NCBI RefSeq assembly: GCF_007741535.1
Contig: NZ_CP036525.1
Location: forward strand, 7,130,001-7,194,000
Source of the DNA: Rubripirellula lacrimiformis
Lineage (GTDB): Bacteria > Planctomycetota > Planctomycetia > Pirellulales > Pirellulaceae
Length of the DNA stretch: 64,000 nt
Direction of reading: 5' to 3'
The notes under the pieces are model-generated. The model ran no database searches and was not told the origin of the DNA. It saw only the letters and a program-made list of their open reading frames with translations. Shown in pieces: positions 27,684-39,001 of the stretch. The position numbers were made by a program, and so were the translations under genes. Positions within the stretch are counted from its first letter, which is position 1; each line of letters begins with the position of its first letter.

Positions 27684-28901
27684 TTACTGCTTGACGCCGG
27701 GCCAGAACTTTTTCCATTTGCTCTCGCTCGCCTTGGCTGGTTCTTCGCCAGCCTCGGCTGCGGGCGAGGAACCCTTTTCCAGCTTTTCGGCCAGTTCGCG
27801 AATGCCTTGAGTGATCGCCGCCTTGGGTGCCTGCACGATCAACGGGACCCCGTTGTTGCGGACTTCGACCATGGTGCGGTAATCGTTCGGAAGCAGCGCA
27901 AAGATTTCACGTCCCAGTGTTTCTTTTGCTTTCTTCAGACTGATTTGTCCGGTTTCCAGTCCGGCGCGGTTGACCACGATTTCGACTTTGTTGTGCAGGT
28001 CATCGATTTCTTCGAATCCCATCATCAAACGCACAACATTGCGCAAACAGGGCAGGTCCAACTGGGTGACCAGCACGACGCGAGTCGCGCTTTCGATGGC
28101 CGCCATATCGACACTGCTATAGGTCTTCGACAAGTCGATGATCAGGTGCGTGAACGATGCCTTCAGCAACCCGATGACTTTGCGAATGCTATCGTCGGTA
28201 ATCGATAGTGTGTCTTGTAGTTCGACCGGTCGCGGCAACAGGTACAGACCGCTGCTGTGCTTGGTCAACGATCGTTTCAGCAGCTGAATGTCCAGGCGAG
28301 AAATGTTCTGGACGACGTCGGCCAAGGTGTAGTCGGGAATCGAATCCAAGAACACGTCGGCGTCGCCGAGCGCAAGGTCCAAATCCAACAGAGCAACACT
28401 GTTTTGTGGTTCCGATGCTAGAACGCATCCCAAATTGACGGCCGTACTGGTCGACCCAACACCGCCGGTTGCACCTGCAATCGCATACACTTCGCAGCTA
28501 CGTCCGCCCGCATCGGCCGATCCGAACTTCATCTGACTGACACGTCGCAGCGCTTCGTCAAGGTCGTCGCTGGATAGCGGCAACGTCAAAAATTCGCGTG
28601 CACCGGCTCGCATCGTACGCAGGATCAACTGACCATCGGTCTGTTCGCTGGCTGCCAAGATCGCCGTGTCGGGAGCCGAGGTTGCCAGTCGCTGAATCAG
28701 CTCGATTGCCTTTTCAGGATTCGAATCCAACGTGATCACACCAACATCGGGCGCCGTCTGTTCAATGACGTCCGGAAAGAACTCGTAACGAGAACAGTCG
28801 GCTTCTAGCCAGATCGTATCCATGCCCAGAAGTTTACCCTTCAGGGCTTCGCGTGATCCGTCACTGGGATCGACCAGCGCGATTCTTAGAACGTTACTCA
28901 T
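27684..28901 (-). CDS. cpaE: Tad pilus assembly protein CpaE/TadZ
   Basis: The 405-residue protein combines an N-terminal receiver-like domain (residues about 1-125, with IALVDPSDGSREALKGKL and MRAGAREFLTLPLSSDDLDEAL) with a ParA/MinD-type ATPase domain. That domain shows a deviant Walker A GATGGVGSTSTAVNLG and VALLDLDLALGDADVFLD. CpaE/TadZ localises the Tad secretion apparatus at a cell pole. The C-terminus is Lys/Glu/Ala rich. It is the last gene of the minus-strand Tad locus; the expected ATPase gene tadA does not follow. Confidence 0.93.
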   Translation of the reverse strand: MSNVLRIALVDPSDGSREALKGKLLGMDTIWLEADCSRYEFFPDVIEQTAPDVGVITLDSNPEKAIELIQRLATSAPDTAILAASEQTDGQLILRTMRAGAREFLTLPLSSDDLDEALRRVSQMKFGSADAGGRSCEVYAIAGATGGVGSTSTAVNLGCVLASEPQNSVALLDLDLALGDADVFLDSIPDYTLADVVQNISRLDIQLLKRSLTKHSSGLYLLPRPVELQDTLSITDDSIRKVIGLLKASFTHLIIDLSKTYSSVDMAAIESATRVVLVTQLDLPCLRNVVRLMMGFEEIDDLHNKVEIVVNRAGLETGQISLKKAKETLGREIFALLPNDYRTMVEVRNNGVPLIVQAPKAAITQGIRELAEKLEKGSSPAAEAGEEPAKASESKWKKFWPGVKQ

Positions 28902-29006
28902 AGCGGGTGACCGATGGGATTATTCGAACGACAGGTGGGTGCAATGAAGCAAAGGTTGGTCGGCTGCGGACTAGCCATCCGGCTAGCCCTTGGACAGCGA
29001 CAAGGT

Positions 29007-30557
29007 TTATTCGGGTGCACTGATGGTGACCCCATCGCCGACCTGAACCGGCTGTTGCCCCGGTACAATCGCACCCGGTGGCAGCACGACGCCACCGTGA
29101 ATTTCGTTGGGCTGGATGCCCGAACCGTATCCATTGCCTGTGCTGTAGCCACCTTGCCCGGGGTAGTTGCAGTCTTGCATCAGATTGTTAGGCACTTCGA
29201 TGTGTCCCTTCAGGAACAGTTCGCTGTCGGTGGGCGAGGTCGTATTCAAACCAGGTCCGCCGGGTGGCACTTCATGAGCATCCATGGCACTGACAAATTC
29301 AGGCGTCACGGTGATCAACAGTTCGATATCGTTGCGTTCTTCGCGAACACGGCGGAACATGGTTCCGATGAACGGCAGTTCGCCCAACAGCGGTGTGGCC
29401 CGTGTGACCGATTCCGTTCGGCTCTGCAGCAAACCAGCAATCGCGAACGTCTGTCCGGCTTGCAGTTCAACCGCGGTTTCGACATAGCGTGAACGGAATG
29501 CGGTGACCGAAACGCCGCTGGCCGTGATCCCGTTGGACGCATCCGGTTCCGAGACTTCGGGGCGGACTTCCAATCGAACACGTCCCGGTCCAACCACGAA
29601 GGGCAAGAAATCGACTGCCGTGCCGTACTCTTCGTACTGGACGGTGATCGAGCCGTTTCCGGACGGAACCAGGTAAGGCACTTTACCACCGACATTGAAA
29701 CGTGCTGGGCGACCGTGCGTTGCAACCACGGTGGGTTCGGCCAGGAACTTGATCAAGTCTTGACGCCGCAGGGCAGCGATCATGGCGGTGAAGTCGCCAC
29801 CACTGGCAAACAATCGGTTGGTACTGTTCAGCACGCCTTCGGTGGACGGCAGCAGACCGCCGGTGGTGCTTTGACCCAAGTCGACCAGACTACCAGGCGA
29901 CGAATAGAAGAAACCATTTTCAGTAAAGCTTCCCCAGTCGATCCCCAGGTCGCGAAGTTTCGTTCGCGAGACTTCCATGATCTGCGTGTGCAGCAGGATT
30001 TGCTGGACACCGACCACACGGATGTTGTTGACCACGGTGGGATAGAATTGTTCGACGATGGCAACCGCACGGTCAACTTCATCAACGTTGGTCACCGATC
30101 CCGAGATGATGGCACTGTTGTTGATCGGCAGCACTTTCAAGGATGCAAGTGGCAACTGCATCGCCAGGATGCCTTCGACTTCCCGTGCATCGGGCATGAC
30201 GGTGACGTCAACCGTGTACAGTTTGTCGTTGGTATCCCAAAGGTTTAGTTGAGTCGTGCCGGGCGCCTTCGCAAAGATCTGAACTTGGTTTTGCGAAATC
30301 GGCGTGGCGCCCAAGATGCCTTCGTTGTGCACTTGGAACTTTGGAATCCGATCTTCCAAGGTGAGGATACGGCTGCTCTTGACGAGCATTTCCAGACGTT
30401 CGACCGATTGCGAGATATTTCGGTTTACCGCCGAAGTATCCGATGCGAGTCGCACCGGATTCCCTTGAGCAAACGCGCTACCCGGGCTGACGCTAGCAGC
30501 GACAGCAAGCATGAGGATGGCGGCGAATGACCTTGCCGTCGATCGTTTCATTTCCAT
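29007..30557 (-). CDS. cpaC: Tad pilus outer-membrane secretin CpaC/RcpA
   Basis: The 516-residue secretin forms the outer-membrane pore of the Tad pilus. It has a signal peptide (ending GSAFAQG), an N-terminal pilus-secretin domain (VQIFAKAPGTTQLNLWD), a BON-like segment (LKVLPINNSAIISGSVTNVDEVDRAV, about 140-195) and the secretin domain (EVSRTKLRDLGIDWG, KFLAEPTVVATHGRPARFNVGGKVPYLV, TPLLGELPFIGTMFRRVREERNDIELLITVTP). The tail of about 80 residues is Gly/Pro rich. Two in-frame ATGs (30557, 30551) could start it. It lies between cpaB and cpaE. Confidence 0.95.
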   Translation of the reverse strand: MEMKRSTARSFAAILMLAVAASVSPGSAFAQGNPVRLASDTSAVNRNISQSVERLEMLVKSSRILTLEDRIPKFQVHNEGILGATPISQNQVQIFAKAPGTTQLNLWDTNDKLYTVDVTVMPDAREVEGILAMQLPLASLKVLPINNSAIISGSVTNVDEVDRAVAIVEQFYPTVVNNIRVVGVQQILLHTQIMEVSRTKLRDLGIDWGSFTENGFFYSSPGSLVDLGQSTTGGLLPSTEGVLNSTNRLFASGGDFTAMIAALRRQDLIKFLAEPTVVATHGRPARFNVGGKVPYLVPSGNGSITVQYEEYGTAVDFLPFVVGPGRVRLEVRPEVSEPDASNGITASGVSVTAFRSRYVETAVELQAGQTFAIAGLLQSRTESVTRATPLLGELPFIGTMFRRVREERNDIELLITVTPEFVSAMDAHEVPPGGPGLNTTSPTDSELFLKGHIEVPNNLMQDCNYPGQGGYSTGNGYGSGIQPNEIHGGVVLPPGAIVPGQQPVQVGDGVTISAPE

Positions 30558-30727
30558 TGCAAAAGCATCCTTGCGAAACCTAAGTCGAATCCTTCCGACG
30601 GTAGATCACTTGCCGATCCTGCACAGATGGCAAATCATCAACGGTTTCAGTGGGTAACGATAGTGAATTGTAATAGGTTATCGTCGACTCAGCACAATGC
30701 CGTGGCGGCGACCCTGACGGGGCTCAA

Positions 30728-31771
30728 TCAGTTGGTGGTCGTACTCGGGCCACTAGGCGGCTGGTAGAACGGACTGTCTTGTCCGGTCAGGTAGGCGCTG
30801 GAATCTTCTTCGGCGGTCGCATCGGCATCGACCGGGTCAACGGCATCGAGGACGGTTTCGGTTTCGGTCGTGTCACCGACTTCGCCAACTCGTACAGGCA
30901 ATTTGCCAGGCACGATCCAATATTCGATCATCCGTCCTTCGGACATCTTGAACATGGCGAAACCATTCTCGTCACGCTTTTTGACGGCGACGGCTTCGGG
31001 CCGAGTGTTCCGGCTGGCTTCCATGGCGCGTCGTTCGCGTTCTTTCAGCAACTCGGCTTGTTCTTGTGCTGCACGATGATCTTCCAACCATGCCAAGAAC
31101 TCTTTCCCGGCTTGGTTGGACCCATCTTCGGTGCTGTAGTCAGCATCGCTGCCCAGACTCAATCGGACGTTCCCTAATTCTTGGGCGTACTGCCAAGCGT
31201 CGGTGTCCTTTTCATGGATCAGCAACTGAATGTTTCGTAGGTTTTTGTTCTTGTCTTCGCCGGCACGACGCTCTGTGTCGCCGTCCAATGCGTACACTCG
31301 CACACCCATCAGCACGGTTTTGCTCATGCTTTGGGGGATCAAGTCGCTCTTGGTAAAGTAGGCCAGCACGTCGACCCGGTCGCCCGGTTGGATCAGGTTC
31401 GCGATCGAAACGTCCGTGGCCTTCAAAGCGACGACCCGGTATCCCTTAGGAACCGTGGTCCAGTTTTCGTCCATCAATTTGACGGGCATGATCGCTTCGC
31501 CAACATAGAAACGCTGCTTGGCGTACTTGCCCTTCAGCACTTCGAAGTCGCCGCTGGATCCCTGCGGGATGCGGTCAGATGGCCATTGTTCCAAGCGAAC
31601 ACGTTCGGCCGTGATCGCTTCGCCAATGTCGATGGCCGCCGTCGCGACGAAGATTTCGGTCATGCTGCCGCCACCCGCGCTGCTGGCTTGTGCCTTAAGC
31701 CACTGATTGGCCAGAACCGTAGCAACGGTTCCACAAACCAGAGCGATCAATAGGTAAAGGGATTTTCGCAT
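30728..31771 (-). CDS. cpaB: Tad pilus assembly protein CpaB/RcpC
   Basis: From ATG 31771 (chosen because the membrane anchor SLYLLIALVCGTVATVL starts there) the product has 347 residues. It carries the SAF domain typical of CpaB (IFVATAAIDIGEAITAERVRLEQWP ... YVGEAIMPVKLM). The RcpC/CpaB domain follows (VPKGYRVVALKATDVSIANLIQPGDRVDVLAYF, SKTVLMGVRVYALDG). The C-terminal 120 residues are acidic and low complexity, longer than usual. CpaB is a periplasmic partner of the CpaC pore. Confidence 0.93.
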   Translation of the reverse strand: MRKSLYLLIALVCGTVATVLANQWLKAQASSAGGGSMTEIFVATAAIDIGEAITAERVRLEQWPSDRIPQGSSGDFEVLKGKYAKQRFYVGEAIMPVKLMDENWTTVPKGYRVVALKATDVSIANLIQPGDRVDVLAYFTKSDLIPQSMSKTVLMGVRVYALDGDTERRAGEDKNKNLRNIQLLIHEKDTDAWQYAQELGNVRLSLGSDADYSTEDGSNQAGKEFLAWLEDHRAAQEQAELLKERERRAMEASRNTRPEAVAVKKRDENGFAMFKMSEGRMIEYWIVPGKLPVRVGEVGDTTETETVLDAVDPVDADATAEEDSSAYLTGQDSPFYQPPSGPSTTTN

Positions 31772-31927
31772 GACAACTTTGTGGTCTTTGAGTTGCGGAC
31801 CGTTGATAGTGCCGCAGCAAACGTTCCTCAAACGAGGGACGGAAATGGTCGGCTAAGGTAGTTGTTCGGTGCGGCAGGACCTTTCCCTGTAACCGTTGCG
31901 TTCCCTGAGGCACTACTGATACGACCC

Positions 31928-31956
31928 GTGGGGTCTACGCAACCGCGCGACCCCAC
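31928..31956 (-). other. Hairpin between prepilin peptidase and cpaB genes
   Basis: GTGGGGTC and GACCCCAC form a perfect 8-bp stem with a 13-nt loop in the gap of about 250 bp inside the Tad locus. No T-run follows on the minus strand, so it may be a processing or stability element rather than a full terminator. It could set different levels for pilin/peptidase and the assembly genes. Confidence 0.4.
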
Positions 31957-32024
31957 GTAATCGTTAGTTCTTGACAACACGATCGAGGAATGTTCCACGA
32001 CCGTGTCGAGCGTTTTCCCGTGGC

Positions 32025-32588
32025 CTAAACCAGCATTCCAGCGATGGCAAAGTAGAAAATCGATCCGATTGCCATCGGGATGCCGTACGGCAACAGGTAC
32101 ATCGTTGGCTTACGCTCGCGAGCGATCGCGGCGAGTGCCTTGGGCTTACGAACGGTTTTCCATTCGTGCAGGATCTTGTGGGCCATCGCAAAGTGCTTTT
32201 CCCATTCGCCTGATCGCCAGATCATCACAGCGGCCATGATGCCACCGACGATTGCGGTCGCGGCAAATGCGTACAAGGTGACCACCGCACCGAGCCAAGC
32301 ACCGACGCCGGCCAGCAGTTTCACGTCACCGGCACCCATGCCGCCAACGTTTCGCAGCACTAGCAACAACATCATTCCGACGAATGTGCCCAACAGGCTG
32401 TACAACAAACCGTCGGTGCCGAATCCGCCCTGCAGCGTCCAGTGAACCCAGCCCATCATGATGAATGGGAAGGTCAACCAGTTCGGAACTTTCAAAATCT
32501 TGCCATCAATCACAGCGGCAACCACCAGAACGATGGTGACGAACCAAACGGTCCAGTTTTCGGCAATGCCGTTCATTAAGGTGGTCAT
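32025..32588 (-). CDS. cpaA: A24-family prepilin peptidase (TadV/CpaA)
   Basis: This 187-residue integral membrane aspartic peptidase cleaves and matures Flp prepilins. Both catalytic aspartates are visible: Asp28 in VIDGKILKVPNWL and Asp88 in the GxGD motif GMGAGDVKLLAGVGAWLG. Four or more hydrophobic segments flank them. It is the short Tad-type form without the N-methylation domain. It sits between the pilin gene and cpaB. Confidence 0.93.
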   Translation of the reverse strand: MTTLMNGIAENWTVWFVTIVLVVAAVIDGKILKVPNWLTFPFIMMGWVHWTLQGGFGTDGLLYSLLGTFVGMMLLLVLRNVGGMGAGDVKLLAGVGAWLGAVVTLYAFAATAIVGGIMAAVMIWRSGEWEKHFAMAHKILHEWKTVRKPKALAAIARERKPTMYLLPYGIPMAIGSIFYFAIAGMLV

Positions 32589-32753
32589 CTCTGTATCCCC
32601 GTGAAATTGGTGTGAGGCCGTGCGTGCGGTAGGCCCGTCGTGAGTGCCATTTTCGCTGGCAAGCGTTCAAGTCAACGTGCCATGAAAACAATGGTCGACG
32701 GTGAATCGGTGGGTGTTTGGGTTGGATCAGATGGGCATGCCATCGGATCAGCT

Positions 32754-32864
32754 TTAGCGTGGACCGATCATCCAACTGAACATCGCGAACAAAAGCGTCA
32801 CGAGACAGCAGGACAATTGCCAGGCGTAGGCGGCTGCATCAGCAGGTAGCAGTGGATAATTCAT
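32754..32864 (-). CDS. 36-residue single-pass membrane peptide in the Tad locus
   Basis: An ATG at 32864 is preceded by GGGAGA at ideal distance (the best ribosome-binding site in the locus) and opens a 36-codon frame ending at TAA 32754-32756. The peptide starts MNYPLLPADAAAYAWQ and has one hydrophobic helix, LSCCLVTLLFAMFSWMIG. It lies between flp and the prepilin peptidase gene. It resembles no family known to me; it could be a minor component or regulator of the pilus. Coding status rests on the ribosome-binding site, composition and position. Confidence 0.55.
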   Translation of the reverse strand: MNYPLLPADAAAYAWQLSCCLVTLLFAMFSWMIGPR

Positions 32865-33071
32865 CGATCTTTTCTCCCGCTTTGGTGTGGATTGCGGGCC
32901 ACGACGCGATTGCGTCTGATGTTCTGAACCAATTCTGACCGGTGCAAACGAGAGCTTCGTTCGGATCAGAACGCAAAGCATCCCGGCGCGACGGTGCGAG
33001 CCCTAAACAGACCCGCACCGTTTCGCGACGAGATATCTTGGTGGGCTGGCTCGAAAGTCAGCCAACGGCAA

Positions 33072-33248
33072 CTAGTTGCCGATCGCGGTGCCGACAGCTT
33101 CGAACTTGGCGTTGGCGTTGGTACCGATAGTACCGACCGAAGCCAAGCAAACGACGACGATCAGTGCCAACATGACGGCGTACTCGACTGCAGTCGGGCC
33201 ATCTTCTTCTTTCAGGAAGTTAACAATGCTTTCGGTGAAGTTCTTCAT
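33072..33248 (-). CDS. flp: Flp-type major pilin (class IVb prepilin)
   Basis: The 58-residue prepilin from ATG 33248 has a 17-residue leader ending EEDG and a hydrophobic N-terminal helix PTAVEYAVMLALIVVVCL. Gly17 at the cleavage site and Glu22-Tyr23 match the Flp motif G/xxxxEY read by TadV peptidases. The mature pilin would be 41 residues with a short C-terminal tail. It is the first gene of the Tad locus, behind a riboswitch-like leader of about 350 nt. A hairpin (33272-33293) lies 24 bp before the ATG. Confidence 0.95.
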   Translation of the reverse strand: MKNFTESIVNFLKEEDGPTAVEYAVMLALIVVVCLASVGTIGTNANAKFEAVGTAIGN

Positions 33249-33401
33249 CTCAAAAATCTCGCGAGTGAGAGGCATATCACAATTGCGATATGCGACGACG
33301 ACTTAAATGGATGCGATTAATCAAACGCAACCGGTTTAGGGGCAGCCCCGTCTTTCGACTTTCGTCCGACACGCCTTGGCTTCAGCCGCCACATAGTGAC
33401 G

Positions 33402-33513
33402 ACCATTCCCTTGGCAGCCCGGCATTCCTGAGGTCGACACGATTGCTCGTGAGACCCACGGACCCGATAGCTTTGCGCCCCGCCTTCTCAAACGGGTTGC
33501 CTTTGTCATGGAA
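33402..33513 (-). ncRNA. GEMM-I (cyclic-di-GMP) riboswitch in the Tad locus leader
   Basis: Read on the minus strand, the conserved elements of the GEMM-I aptamer appear in order. AAAGGCAACCC opens P1/P2. A P2 hairpin CCCGUUU-GAGA-AGGCGGG is capped by a GNRA tetraloop. The invariant GCGCAAAGC follows (ligand-stacking A at its first A). P3 closes as GGGUC/GACCU. Finally AUGCCGGGCUGCC contains the tetraloop receptor and the 3' side of P1. Outer P1 pairs CCAU with AUGG. Aligned with the V. cholerae Vc2 RNA, the ligand-contacting G20 is G, favouring c-di-GMP over cGAMP. It ends about 150 nt before flp, leaving room for an expression platform. Confidence 0.82.
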
Positions 33514-33604
33514 AGCAAGGCTGACCGAAGTTCCCTCAAACACCACTTGTGATTGACTTCCCTTCGGCAGCAGATCGAACACCGATCCGCTCACTTCTAC
33601 AGGA

Positions 33605-33632
33605 AACCTATGACACAAAACGCGACTGTCAA
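33605..33632 (-). promoter_or_regulatory. Sigma-70-type promoter of the Tad locus
   Basis: On the minus strand a perfect TTGACA (33632-33627) is separated by 16 bp from TAGGTT (33610-33605). Transcription would begin near 33597, about 85 nt upstream of the riboswitch and 350 nt upstream of flp. Position and strand fit the leader transcript. Confidence 0.55.
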
Positions 33633-33914
33633 AAAACTCTGGTCGCGGAAACCTTAACGATCAGGAATTGGGCGCGGCTGTGACGGTTGTGCCGGCCAGG
33701 ACAGTCCCAATGGCGAATCGCCGCCGATCCATCCCCCCAAACGTCCTATCTTCGGCCGGTGTTCCGACACAGCCCCGATCGGCCACGGCTGGAAAAACAG
33801 AAAACGTCGCGATTGCGTCAAGTTTGCGATCCAGACATCAAGATGAACCGGATAATCGGCTGTACCGGTCCAAGGCGTGCATCAGTACAGGCGTGCGCCC
33901 GCACCGACGGACTC

Positions 33915-33978
33915 GCGTAACGATCGAATTGCGTAGCGATCGAAGTGCGTAGCGATGGAATTGCGTAACGATGGAAGG
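33915..33978. repeat. 16-bp tandem repeat, four copies
   Basis: Four contiguous 16-bp units of the form GCGTARCGATSGAATT occur in the gene-free stretch between the Tad promoter and the gyrB stop (33633-34496). There are no spacers, so it is not a CRISPR. Non-coding minisatellite. Confidence 0.85.
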
Positions 33979-34048
33979 CTCGGCAACAGACGGGCAAGCA
34001 AACGGCTAGGAACCGGCAGCCCGTTGGACTCGTCGTATTCCTAGACGG

Positions 34049-34164
34049 TTTGTCGATTGAGTCGAACTTTCAACGGCAATTGGTGATCCGCTGGCCGCGA
34101 GGCCCACGGGCTTGGGGGGGGATTCCCGGCCGCTCACGCGATCACGGCTCACTCAATCGACAAA
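34049..34164 (+). repeat. MITE-like dispersed repeat, complete copy with terminal inverted repeats
   Basis: A 116-bp element is bounded by perfect 14-bp inverted ends, TTTGTCGATTGAGT (34049-34062) and ACTCAATCGACAAA (34151-34164). It has a GC-rich core containing GATTCCCGGCCGCTCACGCG. Diverged copies lie at 259-338 (minus) and 46877-46985 (plus). It encodes nothing. The remaining sequence to 34496 shows no gene. Confidence 0.8.
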
Positions 34165-34496
34165 GCGTAGCGGGGGGCCTGCGACCGAAAATGCGATCGG
34201 GGCCGACGACGGGCCTATCCCTGGAATCGCCTACAAGAATCGCCTAGAACGAACCCGGGAAACTTCGGTTCACCATAGAGAGCGGCACATCGGTTTGCCA
34301 TCGTCATCACAGATGGTGCCTCGATCGATTGCATCGGTTGCCGATTGGACACCGCCAAGCGAGTTTGCTTCGCGGCAAACCGCATGCCTCTCCAGACGAA
34401 TCAATCGAGCCAACCGATATCACCCGACATGATCGAGACCGCGATATCCAACCGCGGCCTCCGATCGTCTAGGCACCCACGTTTAGATGTCCACCT

Positions 34497-37139
<2,643 letters not shown>

Positions 37140-37302
37140 CTAGCGTTTTTTCGCGTTTCACGTAGGCCCAGACCGCCCCCGATGATCCGGAACAGGGGTG
37201 GGAATCAGGAAATCGCACGCCGGGGCTGCCAATGAGGGGTCAGCACAGGCCCATTTGGCCATTTCGGCGGCCCGATTTGCCGGTTCGGCGAACCGATCGC
37301 GT

Positions 37303-37761
37303 CTAACTCTTCGTCAGATAACGCTGGTAGGCCTGCACCGCCAACACGTCACAGCGTTCGTTTTCCACGTGACCGGCGTGGCCTTTGACGTGTTCGTACT
37401 TGATCGTGTGCGTCTGCATCAGAGCGTCCAACGCCTTCCACAGCTCGACGTTCTTGACCTCGGCAAGCTTTTTGCCCTCTTTTCGCTTCCAACCACGCGA
37501 CTTCCAACCCGCCATCCAAGTCTTCATCCCCTGCAGCACATACGTGCTGTCGGCAAACAAGGTGACCTCGCAGGGTTCTTTCAGGACTTCTAAACCGCGA
37601 ATCACCGCGGTCAATTCCATCTTGTTGTTGGTCGATTCGGGCTCGCCGCCGGCCCGTTCAAGCTCTTTGGCAGTCGAGTCACAGCGCAGGATGAACGCCC
37701 AGCCGCCCGGGCCAGGGTTTCCGCTGCAAGCACCATCGGTGTAGAGGCTAACTTTCTTCAT
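37303..37761 (-). CDS. rnhA: Ribonuclease HI
   Basis: This 152-residue enzyme cleaves RNA in RNA-DNA hybrids. The start is ATG 37761 because the conserved fold begins at VSLYTDGACSGNPGPGGWAF; the open frame upstream is not conserved in type. Catalytic acidic residues: Asp9 (YTDG), the Glu in KMELTAV, the Asp in ADSTYV, and the Asp in ENERCDVLA, with the His of KGHAGH before it. The basic protrusion GWKSRGWKRKEGKK is present. It overlaps by a few bases a divergent frame that I do not accept as the start of the next gene. Confidence 0.96.
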   Translation of the reverse strand: MKKVSLYTDGACSGNPGPGGWAFILRCDSTAKELERAGGEPESTNNKMELTAVIRGLEVLKEPCEVTLFADSTYVLQGMKTWMAGWKSRGWKRKEGKKLAEVKNVELWKALDALMQTHTIKYEHVKGHAGHVENERCDVLAVQAYQRYLTKS

Positions 37762-37906
37762 GCCCGGCAAGTTACCGAAGATGCCTGGGCGGTACAATTC
37801 GGATGCCCAAATTGCCACACTCACCAGCCCCCCACCCCGCACGGGAATTCGCCTGAATTCCCCCGCCCCCCCCTTCAAGCAATCCTCACCTATCCGTTGG
37901 AAGACC

Positions 37907-39001
37907 ATGATGCACCGTGTTTTGATTCTCTTGATTGCACTGCTTGGATCGACCGGCGCTAGCGCCATGGCAGCAACCGGCGAACCGCTGGCGCTACAGA
38001 AATGGCCGAGCGGCGAAATATCCGTCGAATCTCATTCGGGCCAGACCGTTCGAATCAACGACCAGGGCAAATGGGTCTCTGGCGACCAAGATTGGGTGCA
38101 TTCGGTGTCCATCGGGACGGGCGACACCGCGGCCCAGAGTGCCGTGGCGACCGATATCCGCGGCGACGGGGTGACGATCCGGATGGTCAGCGCGTCAGTG
38201 ACCGATCAACTTGGCGGCCAACAACTGCCCGCCGACGTGCAGCCCGCCGATGCAAAACTGGACGTCTTGATTTTGGCCTCAACCAATGCCGACGCGTTGG
38301 TATCACCTTCGATCCAAACGCTAGTGACTCGCTGGGATCCTCTCCTGGTCGTGTTCAGCGGCTTGCAGCCGGGCAGCGATAGCTTTGCCAGCGTCAGCGA
38401 GCAGTACCTATCGGAATCACAATCCCGATCGATTCCTCACAACACGTTGGCCATCTGCGCGGCGGATCCGGAAATGCCACGGACTCGCCAAGTGATCGCG
38501 ATGGGCGACCAAGCTTGGCAGATGCCAGCGGACCTAGAGAAGTTGTTCGCCGCGATGGAATCATCCTGCGAAAATTCGCAACAGGTATTTGCCAAACTTT
38601 CGACCGCGCAAATGAACTTCAAACCATCCAACGGCACCCACACGCCGCGTTGGAACACCGAACACATGATGGGTCGCCAACTGCAGTTCTTCTCGCAAAT
38701 TTACCACGCCGTCGACCCTGTGGTCCCGGTGATGAACTTGAATCCGAAACAGATGCCGCCTGATTATCAAGCGGCTCATCCGGAATGGGATGGTGCGGCA
38801 GAGGCCAAGCAGATGCAGTTGGTCAGCGACTTTTGCCGCCGGTTTGCCTACCTGTTGGATGGAATCGGACCGGATCAGAAGGCGCCCGGCAGCCGCTGGC
38901 CCTCGCTGCGTGCGTTATTGGTTCAAATGAATCATCACTACGACGAACACACAGCCAACACCGTCAAAAAGTTCGAATTGCCCGATTGGCCAGCCAAGTA
39001 G
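37907..39001 (+). CDS. Exported protein with C-terminal DinB-like domain
   Basis: From ATG 37907 (or 37910) the 364-residue protein opens with a signal peptide (VLILLIALLGSTGASAMAATG), which sets the start. Residues about 25-210 form a domain I do not recognise. The C-terminal 150 residues look like a DinB/YfiT four-helix bundle: WNTEHMMGRQLQFFSQIYHAV and LLVQMNHHYDEHTANTVKKFELPDW supply the His residues that bind metal in this superfamily. Most DinB proteins are cytosolic, so an exported two-domain form is unusual. Repeats follow downstream. Confidence 0.75.
   Translation: MMHRVLILLIALLGSTGASAMAATGEPLALQKWPSGEISVESHSGQTVRINDQGKWVSGDQDWVHSVSIGTGDTAAQSAVATDIRGDGVTIRMVSASVTDQLGGQQLPADVQPADAKLDVLILASTNADALVSPSIQTLVTRWDPLLVVFSGLQPGSDSFASVSEQYLSESQSRSIPHNTLAICAADPEMPRTRQVIAMGDQAWQMPADLEKLFAAMESSCENSQQVFAKLSTAQMNFKPSNGTHTPRWNTEHMMGRQLQFFSQIYHAVDPVVPVMNLNPKQMPPDYQAAHPEWDGAAEAKQMQLVSDFCRRFAYLLDGIGPDQKAPGSRWPSLRALLVQMNHHYDEHTANTVKKFELPDWPAK

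Noticed and set aside
33382-33618. 78-codon minus-strand frame upstream of flp
   Set aside because: It coincides with the riboswitch; base pairing and conserved RNA motifs explain the sequence better than coding.
33915-33978. Four regular 16-bp repeats, considered as a CRISPR array
   Set aside because: Units are contiguous with no spacers and no cas gene is present; a simple tandem repeat.
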